Below, one piece after another: positions 1 through 11,543 of a stretch of DNA of 64,000 nt. Positions within the stretch are counted from its first letter, which is position 1, and every line of letters begins with the position of its first letter. The translations under genes and the position numbers were made by a program. A model generated the notes under the pieces. The model was given only the letters and a program-made list of their open reading frames with translations, had not been told where the DNA came from and did no database searches. Source of the stretch: Sabellastarte sp. h YS-2021 (taxonomy: Eukaryota > Annelida > Polychaeta > Sabellida > Sabellidae); contig OZ024931.1 in NCBI GenBank assembly GCA_964017235.1, positions 105,790,221-105,854,220 on the forward strand, in the 5' to 3' direction.

Positions 1-1934
1 TGGTTTCCTGTTATCCAAACATTTCTCTGTCCTTTCGTATGGATGAAAGCGACCCTTCTTACTAGAAAGTAGCTAGTTCTTGTTCTCAAATGTGGCAATA
101 TCTTGCTCTGCCTGCTTGAGGACTTCATCAGGAAAGAGGGTGGTCATCTGCAGAGGGGCAGTGCGTAATGCTGCCAGAGTGTCAGGCTTAATACCAGATT
201 TCAAATGTGAGAGGTATGCATCTCTTCTTGCCAGAGTTGAATTCGCTACTGTCACAAAAACGAAGTCACTTAAGTGCTCCATAGTTTTTGCCATAGCTTG
301 GAATATACTGGAGTTGAAATCTGTGAGATACTGTAGTTCTACAGCCGTAGAAACCTTTGAAGAACACTTTCCCTTGCTGAGATCTGTCCTGATGGCTTTT
401 AGTTGACTGTGCATATTTTCTTGGACCTTTAGAAGGCATCTATTGAAGCCGGCCGCCTGGTTACAGTATGTAGAAGCTTCACGGGCCGACTTCTCCCATC
501 TCCTCAAATTGTCGTGTGTAATTTGTCTGGAGGGAGGTGGTGTTGCAGCAATGCCTGCAGCTCTGGGTATTCTACTGTATGAGCTGTTAAGTTTTGAGGC
601 GTCTGTACTCCAGGAAGTAACTGAGTCTCTAGCGGTAGGACCAGGTTTCTGGTCAGTGAATAGGCCATACCATTTCAACTGCGACATTGGGGGGCATACA
701 AACTGGTCCCTCAATAACCCTCCTGCTTCAGAGCTGCGTGATGGGTAGCCTTCTACCAGTGTGACGTTAAGCTTGGCCATTTTGTTGTAGAGCCACTCCT
801 CAGTCGGTAAACGGACAGACACTTTGCCAGGTGGCTGGGATTTTGGTCCTGCAAAGGGGTTGTCATCCCCTGTAGAAGTTGTTGATTCCATATCTGGAAT
901 ATATGTCCAGCGCATGTACGACCTAATACCCCGTAAGGTTTCCCTGTAAGTTTGGTCCTCAGATAATGTCTGGTCGGGGTCGGTAGCCATATCCGGGTCC
1001 TGATCAGAGAGTTCATCTTCCTCCACAAAAATGACAATTGGGGGTCGGTCAGACAAGTCACTATCTGAGTCTGTATCCATTGAAGACACACTCTGATCCC
1101 TAGCCAGTGCTGAGGTCGACTTGCTGGTAACCTGATGTAAAGCAGGAGAGCCGGTGCCAGACAAATCTGAAGGTCGGCTGGTGTTGGGTTTAACTTAAGA
1201 CAACTTGCTAGTATACTGCCTCTTTGATGAAGAGTGGTCAGTACTGGGCAAGTCTGCAGTAGAAGAACGTTTCTGCTTAACAGTCTGAGGCGATTTGCCG
1301 GTAGCCTGTCCCTGTAGGGTTGAATAGCCGGTACCAGGCAAATCTGAACTGGCTGGTTGGTCGGTGGAAGGTTGCATAAAAGGTGCAGAAGTCTTGACAG
1401 CACCAACTGGTGGAGGGTGGGTCAGTGCAACTTTGGGAGCTTAAAAGGTAGGTTCTGGCTGGTCAAGTGATCTGGAGAGAAGCAATGCCTCAAGTCTATT
1501 AAAACGATCAGCCCACTTCTTATCCAAGTCATCAATCCTGGCATCAGCTGAGGATCTGGAAGGCTTGGATTCGACCAACTTACTGGGCTTCTCTGAAGAT
1601 TTACTCGACTTAGGCTTTTCTGACTTCTCTGAACTGAGTTTCTTGTCCTTCTTCCTCTTCTCGGATCCAGAACTCGAACCAGGGGACTGTAAAATCCCCT
1701 GGCCGTCCACTGCCCCCACTACCGTCACAGAGGACGGGTCAATGAGGGAGGAACTGTCTGAGTTCTTCTGTGGGGCATCACTTAGCTTTTTTAAATCCCG
1801 TTTTTCTTTCTTAAGTCTATAGCTTGGGGTGGATAACTGAATACGTTGATCCTCCGTAAGCACATCACAAGCTTGACAATCACTCTTAGAAACACAGGGT
1901 CAGGGCCCTTGCCTTTATCTCTGCATCTCGAACA
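1..1934 (-). pseudogene. DIRS gag-like ORF1, broken by stops and a frameshift
   Basis: One reading frame runs from about 1900 to the window edge and is interrupted by three in-frame stops: TAA at 1441-1443, TAA at 1195-1197 and TAG at 73-75. Beyond the last stop it stays open and turns basic (KKGRFHPYERTEK). At the N-terminal side a one-base frameshift near 1898-1912 separates a CX2C pair (CSRC, 1923-1934) from the rest of a Cys motif, CX9CX5CX2C. Order along the protein: Cys motif; Ser/Lys-rich segment (about 1560-1800); coiled, charged segment; acidic patch (about 980-1090); conserved helical block near 400-480. Gag-like proteins of DIRS elements bind nucleic acid and assemble particles; here that role is inferred. 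The few disabling changes suggest a fairly young copy. Confidence 0.7.
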
Positions 1935-2035
1935 AAAACTATGTGTATCAAACTTGGTCATTAAGTGGCCACAACCACCATGTTTTTGTCACGGAGAAGA
2001 CATTACTGAATCTAAGAGTTCTATGTAATAATACA
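1..2035 (-). mobile_element. DIRS-like retrotransposon, 5' (gag-side) part, cut by window edge
   Basis: The minus strand carries a long gag-like frame that clearly matches the frame of the second DIRS copy at 56.6-58.2 kb (shared Cys motif, shared helical CNQA-x-GFNR block, shared RRDAYL block). The RT and recombinase parts would lie left of position 1. Towards 2035 the similarity stops. No inverted terminal repeat like that of the second copy was found, so this copy appears 5'-truncated. The family call rests on the second copy, which shows RT, RNase H and tyrosine recombinase remains. Confidence 0.75.
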
Positions 2036-2052
2036 AAGTGACACAAATATAA

Positions 2053-5000
2053 AACTAGAAATCGGCCGCCCTGTTGATAGTAGATGCGAATAGAAACAGG
2101 ATAGCATAGAAGAACACACATTATCATGTGTAATGTCCACCCATGAACCTTTTGCCCAAATTGTACAGTAGTCTTACAAGACCCTGTTTCATTTGTAAAA
2201 TATATCAATGATGCTTAAATATTTGTTAGTGTAGATGTAAATTATTTCAGCTTCATGCCTTTTTGCATTGGTTGGGTTGAAAATTTTGACGAAATCACTC
2301 TATCTGGCACGGTTAAGAAGATAGAAGCAAATTCCTGTTTTTTTATTTTTGGCAAAAATTTGAAAATTCAAAATGGCCGCCATTTTTGGGAAAAGGAAAT
2401 TTTTTTGAAAATTGCCAAGAGTACATTTTTTAGATACCCTATGGGTCGAAAATTTCAACGAAATAACTCTATTTTGCACGGTTAAGGCCAGTTTGTGTTT
2501 TTCCATTTTGGGCAAAAATTCGAAAATTCAAAATGGCTGTCATTTTTGGGGAGGGGAAAATTTTTTGAAAATTGCAAAGATTACATTCCTTAGATACCCT
2601 GTGGGTTGAAAATTTCGACGAAATCGCTCTATCTCGCATGGTTAAGGAGATAGAAGCAAATTTGTGTTTTGCCATTTTTGACAAAAATTTGAAAATTCAA
2701 AATGGCCGCCATTTTAGGGGACGGGAAATTTTTTTTTAAATTGCCAAGAATACAATGCTGAAATACCTGTGGGTCGAAAATTTTGATGAAATCGATCTAT
2801 CTCGCACGGTTAAGGAGATAGAAGCAAATTTGTGTTTTGCCATTTTTGGCAAAAATTCGAAAATTCAAAATGGCCGCCATTTTTGGGGAGGGGAAAATTT
2901 TTCGTAAAATTGCAAAGATTGCATTCCTTCGATACCCTGTGGGTCGAAAATTTCGACGAAATCGCTCTATCTCGCACGGTTAAGGAGATAGAAGCAAATT
3001 TGTGTTTTGCCATTTTTGGCAAAAATTCGAAAATTCAAAATGGCTGCCATTTTTGGGGAGGGGAAAATTTGTTGGAAAATTGCAAAGATTGCATTCCTTA
3101 GATACCCTGTGGGTCGAAAATTTCGACGAAATCGCTCTATCTCGCACGGTTAAGGAGATAGAAGCAAATTTGTGTTTTACCATTTTTGGCAAAAATTCGA
3201 AAATTCAAAATGGCCGCCATTTTTGGGGAGGGGAAAATTTTTTGAAAATTGCAAAGATTGCATTCCTTAGATACCCTGTGGGTCGAAAATTTCGACGAAA
3301 TCGCTCTATCTCGCACGGTTAAGGAGATAGAAGCAAATTAGTGTTTTGCCATTTTTGGCAAAAATTCGAAAATTCAAAATGGCCGCCATTTTTGGGGAGG
3401 GGAAAATTTTTGGAAAATTACCAAGAGCACAATGCTCAGATACCCTGTGGGTCGAAAATTTAGACGAAATCGCTCTATCTCGCACGGTTAAGGAGATAGA
3501 AGCAAATTAGTGTTTTGTCATTTTTGGCAAAAATTCGAAAATTCAAAATGGCCGCCATTTTTGGGGAGGGGAAAATTTTGTAAAAATTACCAAGAGCACA
3601 ATGCTCAGATACCCTGTGGGTCGAAAATTTTGACGAAATCGCTCTATCTGGCACGGTTAAGGAGACAGGAGGAAATTTGTGTTTTGCCATTTTTGGCAAA
3701 AATTCGAAAATTCAAAATGGCCGCCATTTTTGGGGAGGGGAAAATTTTGTAAAAATTACCAAGAGCACAATGCTCAGATGCCCTGTGGGTCGAAAATTTT
3801 GACGAAATCGCTCTATCTCGCACGGTTAAGGAGATAGAAGCAGATTGGTGTTTTGCCATTTTTGGCAAAAATTCGAAAATTCAAAATGGCCGCCATTTTT
3901 GGGGAGGGGAAAATTTTTGGAAAATTGCAAAGATTGCATTCCTTAGATACCCTGTGGGTCGAAAATTTCGACGAAATCACTCTATCTCGCACGGTTAAGG
4001 AGATAGAAGCAAATTAGTGTTTTGCCATATTTGGCAAAAATTCGAAAATTCAAAATGGCCGCCATATTTGGGGAGGGGAAATTTTTTTAAAAATTGCCAA
4101 GAGTACAATGCTCAGATACCCTGTGGGTCGAAAATTTTGACGAAATCGCTCTATCTGGCACGGTTAAGGAGATAGAAGGAAATTTGTGTTTTGCCATTTT
4201 TGGCAAAAATTCGAAAATTCAAAATGGCCGCCATTTTTTGGGGAGGGGAAAATTTTTGGAAAATTGCAAAGATTGCATTCCTTAGATACCCTGTGGGTCG
4301 AAAATTTCGACGAAATTGCTCTATCTCGCACGGTTAAGGAGATAGAAGCAAATTTGTGTTTTGCCATTTTTGGCAAAAATTCGAAAATTCAAAATGGCCG
4401 CCATTTTTGGGGAGGGGAAAATTTTTGGAAAATTGCAAAGATTACATTCCTTAGATACCCTGTGGGTCGAAAATTTCGACGAAATCGCTCTATCTGGCAC
4501 GGTTAAGGAGATAGAAGCAAATTAGTGTTTTGCCATTTTTGGCAAAAATTCGAAAATTCAAAATGGCCGCCATTTTTGGGGAGGGGAAAATTTTGTAAAA
4601 ATTACCAATAGCACAATGGTCAGATACCCTGTGGGTCAAAAATTTTGACGAAATCGCTCTATCTGGCACGGTTAAGGAGATAGAAGCAAATTTGTGTTTT
4701 GCCATTTTTGGCAAAAATTCGAAAATTCAAAATGGCCGCCATTTTTGGGGAGGGGAAAATTTTTTGAAAATTGCAAATATTACATTCCTTAAATACCCTG
4801 TGGGTCGAAAATTTCGACGAAATCGCTCTATCTCACACGGTTTCTGAGATATTAGCAAATTACTCAAAAGTAGTACTGAAAATACACAATGAAGTACCTA
4901 AATGGCTATTACTCATGTACTGACAAAGCTATCAGTCCCAAATGCAATACCAAGCGAGCTATGGACATAACAATCTTGTATTCAAAATTGTAGTAAAATA

Positions 5001-5292
5001 TCTTTAATTATTTTGGCTTAAATGCACGGAAACCAATGGGTACTGAAAATAGCTGTACTTAAGTATTACTCAGTAAGCAAAAGAGGTACAACAGCCAAAA
5101 GCAATCCCAAGCAAGCTACTGACCCAATAAGCCTGCATACCAAATTTGGTGACAATAGCTCTAATACTTTTCCTTTAAATGAGCGGAAACCATGCGTGAC
5201 GCCGGACATCGGACGCCGGACGCCGGACATCGGACATCGGACGGCGAAAAAAGCAAAAATAATATATCCACCCCCCAGGGGGGTGGACATAA
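2053..5292 (+). mobile_element. Satellite-bearing non-autonomous element, copy A1 (Pearl/HINE-like)
   Basis: It starts AACTAGAAAT and has a unique head (2053-2275) that recurs at 6698 and 21562. A ~170-bp tandem array follows (2276-4857), then a tail with two ~150-bp repeats and a short GGACGCCGGACATC-type microsatellite (5204-5245). It ends in a perfect hairpin, TCCACCCCCC/GGGGGGTGGA (5267-5287). The head holds ATGTCCACCC near 2131, echoing one arm of the end hairpin. This head/array/microsatellite/hairpin plan is that of bivalve Pearl-type and Helentron-associated elements. There is no coding capacity. Confidence 0.7.
2276..4857 (+). repeat. Tandem array of ~170-bp satellite, about 15 units
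   Basis: GGGTCGAAAATTTCGACGAA recurs every 169-170 bp (for example at 2940, 3110, 3280, 3449, 3618). Each unit reads in order: palindrome GTCGAAA-A-TTTCGAC; CTCGCACGGTTAAGGAGATA; inverted repeat TTTTGCCA-TTTT-TGGCAAAA; inverted repeat AAAATGGC-C-GCCATTTT; GGGGAGGGG; an A/T-rich stretch ending ATACCCTGT. Two subtypes alternate near the end-of-unit word (GATTGCATTCCTTAG against GAGCACAATGCTCAG). The last unit has GTTTCTGAGATA where the internal ones have GTTAAGGAGATA. Reading frames across it are repeat artefacts. Confidence 0.95.
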
Positions 5293-6697
5293 TAAGCTTC
5301 AAAATACAATAAAACTTGCAATAAAATCTCACCAAATAAAATTAGTCTGAACAGTGCATGCGCCAAACGAAAAAGATGGTATGACGTCGCACTGTCTAGA
5401 CAGGAAGGAAGTACGATGCGCCACCTGGCGAGTGTACATTGGGACCGGCCTGCTTGTGGGTCCATAACAGACACATATAAGGCGACTTTTTCTGTCGTTT
5501 GGCGGGCCGGTCTGCGCCGACCGGATTAGCAATTGTCCATTGGATAGATGTATTAACGCAATAAAAATATAGATTGCAAAATCATCTGTGAGCTCTTACA
5601 ACTTATTACTTTGTGTTGCTTTTGTACACTTAAAGGAATAAAAAAAATAGCATCAGGGATGCCCATACCCCACAGCCCGGGGAAATAGTTCTCAACACCA
5701 TGAGATATAGAAGAAATGAACCATACAAAGATCAAAAGACTTCACAGCAAATGATATCAGTTATGTAAAGGCCCAAATAATGTTGGTAGAGAAAAAAATG
5801 TTAAAGAGAGAAAATGTCTGTAAATTATGAAGCTGTAAAATTTATTAATGGAGGTATAGCTTCCAATAAAAATAGGCCAAGGCCTGCTGCTTACTAGCGA
5901 CCCGCATGTTGTGGTTGTGCCACCCAAATACTTTTTTCATACTTGTGTATTTTGTCACATGTATTTTTATATTCTGTGATGATATAACCTGGTCACCCAA
6001 ATAGGTCGGTGATTATGCAAAAGAATATATATTGTGAAGACAACTAAAACTTCAATGTAATACAACTTCTTCAATGAAGCAATTATTATTTGTCAGTTTT
6101 GCATGCATACATTTCATTATGTACCAGAAAGTTAGGAAAAAACTTTTCTTAGAATGTCAGGAGTATAAATTAGGTTATTGTGTGTTTTCGATAGTGTAAC
6201 CTTAGTTTCACCTTACTGTAGTGACCTTGCCATTTTTACATCATGTCTGGGCCCGGACAATTTTTTGAGACCTAAGGCTTTTACTCAGAAAATGTAAAAA
6301 GGGTATAACTCACTTGATTTTCACACCACATCTACGAAAAGTGTGACAAGATATCTACCAAATATGAAATAAATGTGGGAGAAAGTATACCCCACAGCTT
6401 TAACATAAGTAATAATGCAAGCGTTTATACTCTTTACTATCCCTCGGGTCCAACATTCACTCAAAATTGCGCTATCTCTTCCAGTTTCTGAGATATTACC
6501 ATTTTTTATTTTCCGCATAAATCGAAGATGGCCGCCAAAATTTGAAAAAAAAATTGAATTTTTTGGGGTTGCAACAAAATACTCTTACTACCCCTAGGGT
6601 ACAAACTTCACTGGAAACTGCTTTATGTCTTACGGTTTCCGAGATATTTATGATGTTTTATTTTCCGCAGAAATCTAAGATGGCTACCAAAAGTTGT
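5293..6697. other. Gene-free stretch with an old repeat and a GC-richer patch
   Basis: No supported gene. 5340-5540 is more GC-rich than its surroundings (GGGCCGGTCTGCGCCGACCGG lies near 5503) and contains CATATAAGG. Nothing connects it to a transcript. 5640-5890 is a diverged copy of the sequence at 15140-15420. 6440-6700 holds two short relatives of the satellite phrase (TTTCTGAGATATTACC followed by AAGATGGCCGCC). Confidence 0.5.
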
Positions 6698-6847
6698 AAC
6701 TAGAAATAGGACGCCCTGTTGATAGTAGCTGTGACATATGAATAGAAACAGGATAGTATAGAACACACATTATCATGTGTAATGTCCACCCCATGAACCT
6801 TTTGCCAAAATTGTACAGCAGTCTTACAAGATCCTGTTTCATTTGTA
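6698..6847 (+). mobile_element. Truncated head of a family-A element
   Basis: AACTAGAAATAGGACGCCCT opens a copy of the same 150-bp head seen at 2053 and 21562, including AATGTCCACCCC. It ends where a second AACTAGA begins (6848), so the body is missing. Confidence 0.7.
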
Positions 6848-7272
6848 AACTAGACCAAGGACGCATCTGTGGCCAGATGCAAAATGTATTCACCAGCAAA
6901 GGCAAAAGTAGCTATTACTCGGCTATGCCACGAGCTGGAGGTCTGAAATTTTATTATGTTATAGCTGACCCAAAAGTAGGTGAATAACAGATTTGCACCA
7001 AATTCTCTAAATGCAATAGTTTTCAAGTTACAAGTGATTTTACTCATGATGGAAGTTAGTGAAAAGTCCAAAAGTAGGTATTACTCACTTAGCTATTGAG
7101 ATAGACACCCAAGTTACTGACCATGTTGTTGCTATGGAAAAAGTAGATGAATAACATATTTTAACAAATTGTAAATGCAATACTTTTCTAGTTAACGCTC
7201 GACAATAGGAGAGGGTTATTGTGATCAGTTTGTTTCTGTCTATCTGTCTGTGCACCGTTTCACCCTTATAAG
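6848..7272 (+). mobile_element. Fragment of a second AACTAGA-type element
   Basis: It begins AACTAGACCAAGGACGC, matching the start of the element at 24938. It continues into phrases like AGTAGCTATTACTC that also form the tails of the family-A elements (about 5060 and 23045). The 3' end is not defined. Confidence 0.45.
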
Positions 7273-7289
7273 TCAAATAGAAATAGGAC

Positions 7290-9445
7290 GGTTGGGTCAA
7301 AAATTTTGACGGTTAATCTCGCACGGTTAAGGAGATAAGGAAATTTTTGTTTTTCCATTTTTTTTCATTTCTTACACAGCCTGTGGGTCGAAAATTTCGA
7401 CGAAATCGCTCTATCTCGCACGGTTAAGGAGATAGAAGCAATTTTGTGTTTTGCCATTTTTGGCAAAAATTCAAAAAGGCCGCCATTTTTGGGGAGGGGA
7501 AAATTTTTTGAAAATTGCAAGAGTACATTCCTTAGATACCCTGTGGGTTGAAAATTCCGACGAAATCGCTCTATCTCGCATGGTTTAGGAGATAGGAGCA
7601 ATTTTGTGTTTTTCCATTTTAGGCAAAAATTCGAAAATTCAAAATGGCCGCCATTTTTGTGGAGGGGAAAATTTTTTGAAAATTGCCAAGAGTACATTCC
7701 TTAGATACCCTGTGGGTCGAAAATTTCGACGAAATCGCTCTATCTCGCACGGTTAAGGAGATAGAAGCAATTTTGTGTTTTTCCATTTTTGGCAAAAATT
7801 CGAAAATTCAAAATGGCCGCCATTTTTGGGAAGGGGAAATTTATTTGAAAATTGCCAAGACTACATTCCTTAGATACCCTGTGGGTCGAAAATTTTGACG
7901 AAATCGCTCTATCTGGCACGGTTAAGGAGATAGAAGCAATTTTGTGTTTTGCCATTTTTGGCAAAAATTCATAAAGGCCGCCATTTTTGGGGAGGGGAAA
8001 ATTTTTTGAAAATTGCAAGAGTACATTCGTTAGATACTCTGTGGGTCGAATATTCCGACGAAATCGCTCTATCTCGCACGGTTTAGGAGATAGAAGCAAT
8101 TTTGTGTTTTTCCATTTTTGGCAAAATTTCGAAAATTCAAAATGGCCGCCATTTTTGGGAAGGGGAAAATTTTTTGAAAATTGGCAAGACTACATTCCTT
8201 AGATACCCTGTGGGTCGAAAATTTTGACGAAATCGCTCTATCTCGCATGGTTAAGGAGATAGAAGCAATTTTGTGTTTTGCCATTTTTGGCAAAAATTCA
8301 AAATGGCCGCCATTTTTGGGGAGGGGAAAATTTTTTGAAAATTGCCAAGAGTACATTCCTTAGATACCTTCTGGGTCGAAAATTTCGACGAAATCGCTCT
8401 ATCTCGCACAGTTAAGGAGATAGAAGGAATTTTGTGTTTTTCCATTTTTGGCAAAAATTCGAAAATTCAAAATGGCCGCCATTTTTGGAAAGGGGAAAAT
8501 TTTTAGAAAATTGGCAAGAGTACATTTCTTAGATACCCTATGGGCGAAAATTTCGACGAAATCGCTCTATCTTGCATGGTTAAGGAGATAGAAGGAATTT
8601 TGTGTTTTGCCGTTTTTGGCAAAAATTCGAAAATTCAAAATGGCCGCCATTTTTGGAGAGGGGAAAATTTTTTGAAAATTGCCAAAAGTACATTTCTTAG
8701 ATACCCTGTGGCTCGAAAATTTCGACGAAATCGCTCTATCTGGTACGGTTAAGGAGATAGAAGCAATTTTGTGTTTTTCCATTTTTGGCAAAAATTCAAA
8801 ATGGCCGCCATTTTTGAGGAGGGGAAAATTTTTTCAAAATTGGCAAGAGTACACTTCTTATATACCCGAGTACACTTCTTATATACCCTGTGGGTCGAAA
8901 ATTTCGACGAAATCGCTCTATCTCGCACAGTTAAGGAGATAGAAGCAATTTTGTGTTTTGCCATTTTTGGCAAAAATTCAAAATGGCCGCCACTTTTGGG
9001 GAGGGGAAAATTTTTTGAAAACTGGCAAGAATACATTCCTAAGATACCCTGTGGGTCGAAAATTTCGACGAAATCTCTCTATCTCGCACGGTTAAGGAGA
9101 TACAAGCAATTTTGTGTTTTTCCATTTTTGGCAAAAAATCGAAAATTCAAAATGGCCGCCATTTTTGGAGAGGGGAAAATTTTTTTTGAAAATTGCCAAG
9201 AGTACAGTCCTTAGATACCCTATGGGTCGAAAATTTCGATGAAATCGCTCTATCTCGCACGGTTAAGGAGATAGAAGCAATTTTGTGTTTTTCCATTTTT
9301 GGCAAAAATTCGAAAATTCAAAATGGCCGCCATTTTTGGGGAGGGGAAAATTTTTTGAAAATTCCAAAGAGTACGCTCCTTACAAACCCCGGGGGTCGAA
9401 AATTTCGACGAAATCGCTCTATCTCGCACCGTTTCTGAGATAAAC
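7290..9445 (+). repeat. Second array of the ~170-bp satellite, about 13 units
   Basis: Same unit as 2276-4857, with 160-170-bp spacing. Several units lack GAAAATTC after GGCAAAAATTC, giving short forms. A local 20-bp duplication of GAGTACACTTCTTATATACC lies at about 8848-8888. The last unit again carries GTTTCTGAGATA (9431), while the internal ones carry GTTAAGGAGATA. Confidence 0.95.
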
Positions 9446-9837
9446 ACGTTTTTGTTTTTTCAGCGTTAAGAAAAATCGAGACATTTAGTAAATTATTAAT
9501 AAGTCGGCCATTTTGTATTGGATCACTTCGAAAAGTTATTGATTTCCAGACATGTATATAACGAACCTACTTGCACAATTTCATGTGAATAGGTGAAGCG
9601 CTTTTTAAGTTATCATCCAGACAAACACACCCTTTTGAAAAACATGTTTTTGGTCATGTGACGTTCTCTGATTGGTTGAAAAACATGCAATGAGGAAAAA
9701 TGATAGTCCTCTACCCAAGGAAGCTCCATACCAAATTTCAAAGAAATCGGTGTAGTAGTTTCTGAGGAGAAGAGGCTGGAAAAAATTGTTGACGACAACA
9801 ACAACAACAACAACGAAGACGACGCCAGGCCATGCCA

Positions 9838-9876
9838 TTAGCTTACGGCCGTTTAGCTTACGGCCAGTAAGCTAAA
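9838..9876 (+). other. Terminal hairpin of element A3
   Basis: TTAGCTTAC and GTAAGCTAA flank a loop that itself repeats TTAGCTTACGGCC. This gives a 9-bp perfect stem at the presumed 3' end, just after the CAA/GAC microsatellite. Confidence 0.6.
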
Positions 9877-9882
9877 AATAGC

Positions 9883-11543
9883 AGAATTAAGTAAAAGTAC
9901 ATAAAATAATCAGTTTGAAATTGATATATCTTTGTCATAAGATAAGATATGTCTCGATTATGGCAGGTGAATACACTTTGGCAGAGACAAGGTTAAACAT
10001 CGCACCATGACTTAGCATACCTACACGCACAACCAATGATCCATCCAAGAATCAACTTTCTATACCTTTCTACAACTTTGTCTTTTCACAGTTTCTGAGA
10101 TATCGCACAAACAAGATTTTTAAGGTCAAGGTAACTACAAGGTTAAATGAAGATTGATGATCGTATACATCTTCTAACCAATGTCCCTAACAAATAACTT
10201 CCAACACCTTATGGTTTCCAACATACAACCCAGACAAGATTTTTAGGTTCAAGATCACTGCGGCCAAGGTCAAAGGCTAAGTCAAGGTCATACCATGACA
10301 CTGGATATCCAAAACCCTTTCTTATGGCCATATTGTATATCAACCTTTTACACCTTACAGATTCTGAGATATAGTTTGGAGAAGATTTTAATGATCAAGG
10401 CCACTACAGCAAGCTCAAAGATCAAACTAGAAGAATGTTTTTGCTGACAAAAACGAAGCGGCCCTGATGAAAAAGAAGTCACCCATAAAAGATGTCAACA
10501 TATGCATCATAAGCAATAGAAACTGTGAACTTTATTGCACTGTGTATGTTACTTGTCCCTATTTTCATCTTTAATAAGTGTGCACAATTAAAGTGAGGTC
10601 AGCTGAACAATACAATAGCTGGAGATTAAAAACTCCATAATTTCACTGCAAGGTGGCCATAACTTCATTCATATTGGGACTTTAAGGTGACCATAAAATA
10701 TGAATGTAGAATTAAGTAAAAGTACATAAAATAATCATAAAATAATCAGTTTGAAATTGATATATCTTTGTCATAAGATAAGATATGTCTCGATTATGGC
10801 AGGTGAATACACTTTGGCAGAGACAAGGTTAAACATCGCACCATGACTTAGCATACCTACACGCACAACCAATGATCCATCCAAGAATCAACTTTCTATA
10901 CCTTTCTACAACTTTGTCTTTTCACAGTTTCTGAGATATCGCACAAACAAGATTTTTAAGGTCAAGGTAACTACAAGGTTAAATGAAGATTGATGATCGT
11001 ATACATCTTCTAACCAATGTCCCTAACAAATAACTTCCAACACCTTATGGTTTCCAACATACAACCCAGACAAGATTTTTAGGTTCAAGATCACTGCGGC
11101 CAAGGTCAAAGGCTAAGTCAAGGTCATACCATGACACTGGATATCCAAAACCCTTTCTTATGGCCATATTGTATATCAACCTTTTACACCTTACAGATTC
11201 TGAGATATAGTTTGGAGAAGATTTTAATGATCAAGGCCACTACAGCAAGCTCAAAGATCAAACTAGAAGAATGTTTTTGCTGACAAAAACGAAGCGGCCC
11301 TGATGAAAAAGAAGTCACCCATAAAAGATGTCAACATATGCATCATAAGCAATAGAAACTGTGAACTTTATTGCACTGTGTATGTTACTTGTCCCTATTT
11401 TCATCTTTAATAAGTGTGCACAATTAAAGTGAGGTCAGCTGAACAATACAATAGCTGGAGATTAAAAACTCCATAATTTCACTGCAAGGTGGCCATAACT
11501 TCATTCATATTGGGACTTTAAGGTGACCATAAAATATGAATGT
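9883..11543 (+). repeat. Tandem direct duplication of about 830 bp
   Basis: Copy 1 is 9883-10707 and copy 2 is 10708-11543. By eye they are identical except for an 11-bp addition (ATAAAATAATC) near the start of copy 2. The copied stretch contains a GTTTCTGAGATATCG phrase, GGTCAAGGTAACTACAAGG phrases and an AACTAGA element start (10425 and 11261). Such identity means a very recent duplication or an assembly artefact. Confidence 0.9.

Larger units (their letters stand above)
7273..9876 (+). mobile_element. Satellite-bearing element A3 with a deleted head
   Basis: AATAGAAATAGGACG is joined directly to GTTGGGTCAAAAATTTTGAC. In A1 and A4 these two pieces lie some 200 bp apart, so most of the head has been lost. 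A ~170-bp array follows (7290-9445), then a ~390-bp tail also found at 24011-24405 and, reversed, at 51155-51530. Next come a CAA-type microsatellite (about 9795-9815) and a final hairpin TTAGCTTAC...GTAAGCTAA (about 9838-9876). Confidence 0.65.

Noticed and set aside
443-1822. Frames on the plus strand opposite the DIRS gag (80-406, 443-748, 1565-1822) and 753-1406 on the minus strand in another frame
   Set aside because: They shadow the gag frame, whose homologue at 56.6-58.2 kb confirms the true frame.
2255-4714. Many overlapping 60-110-codon frames on both strands with near-identical peptides (for example KMAKHKFASISLTVRDRAIS)
   Set aside because: They repeat every 170 bp and are translations of the satellite; stops fall at random between units. 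The same applies at 7365-9447 and 21564-23162.
5322-5540. GC-richer patch with a TATAAGG word as a promoter
   Set aside because: No transcript or exon can be tied to it; one weak word is not enough.
2276-9445. Regular direct repeats as a possible CRISPR array
   Set aside because: Units are ~170 bp, contiguous and similar throughout; no short repeat with unique spacers, and the context is eukaryotic.
9605-9838. Val-rich minus-strand frame
   Set aside because: The VVVVVV run is a translation of the CAA-type microsatellite in a mobile-element tail.
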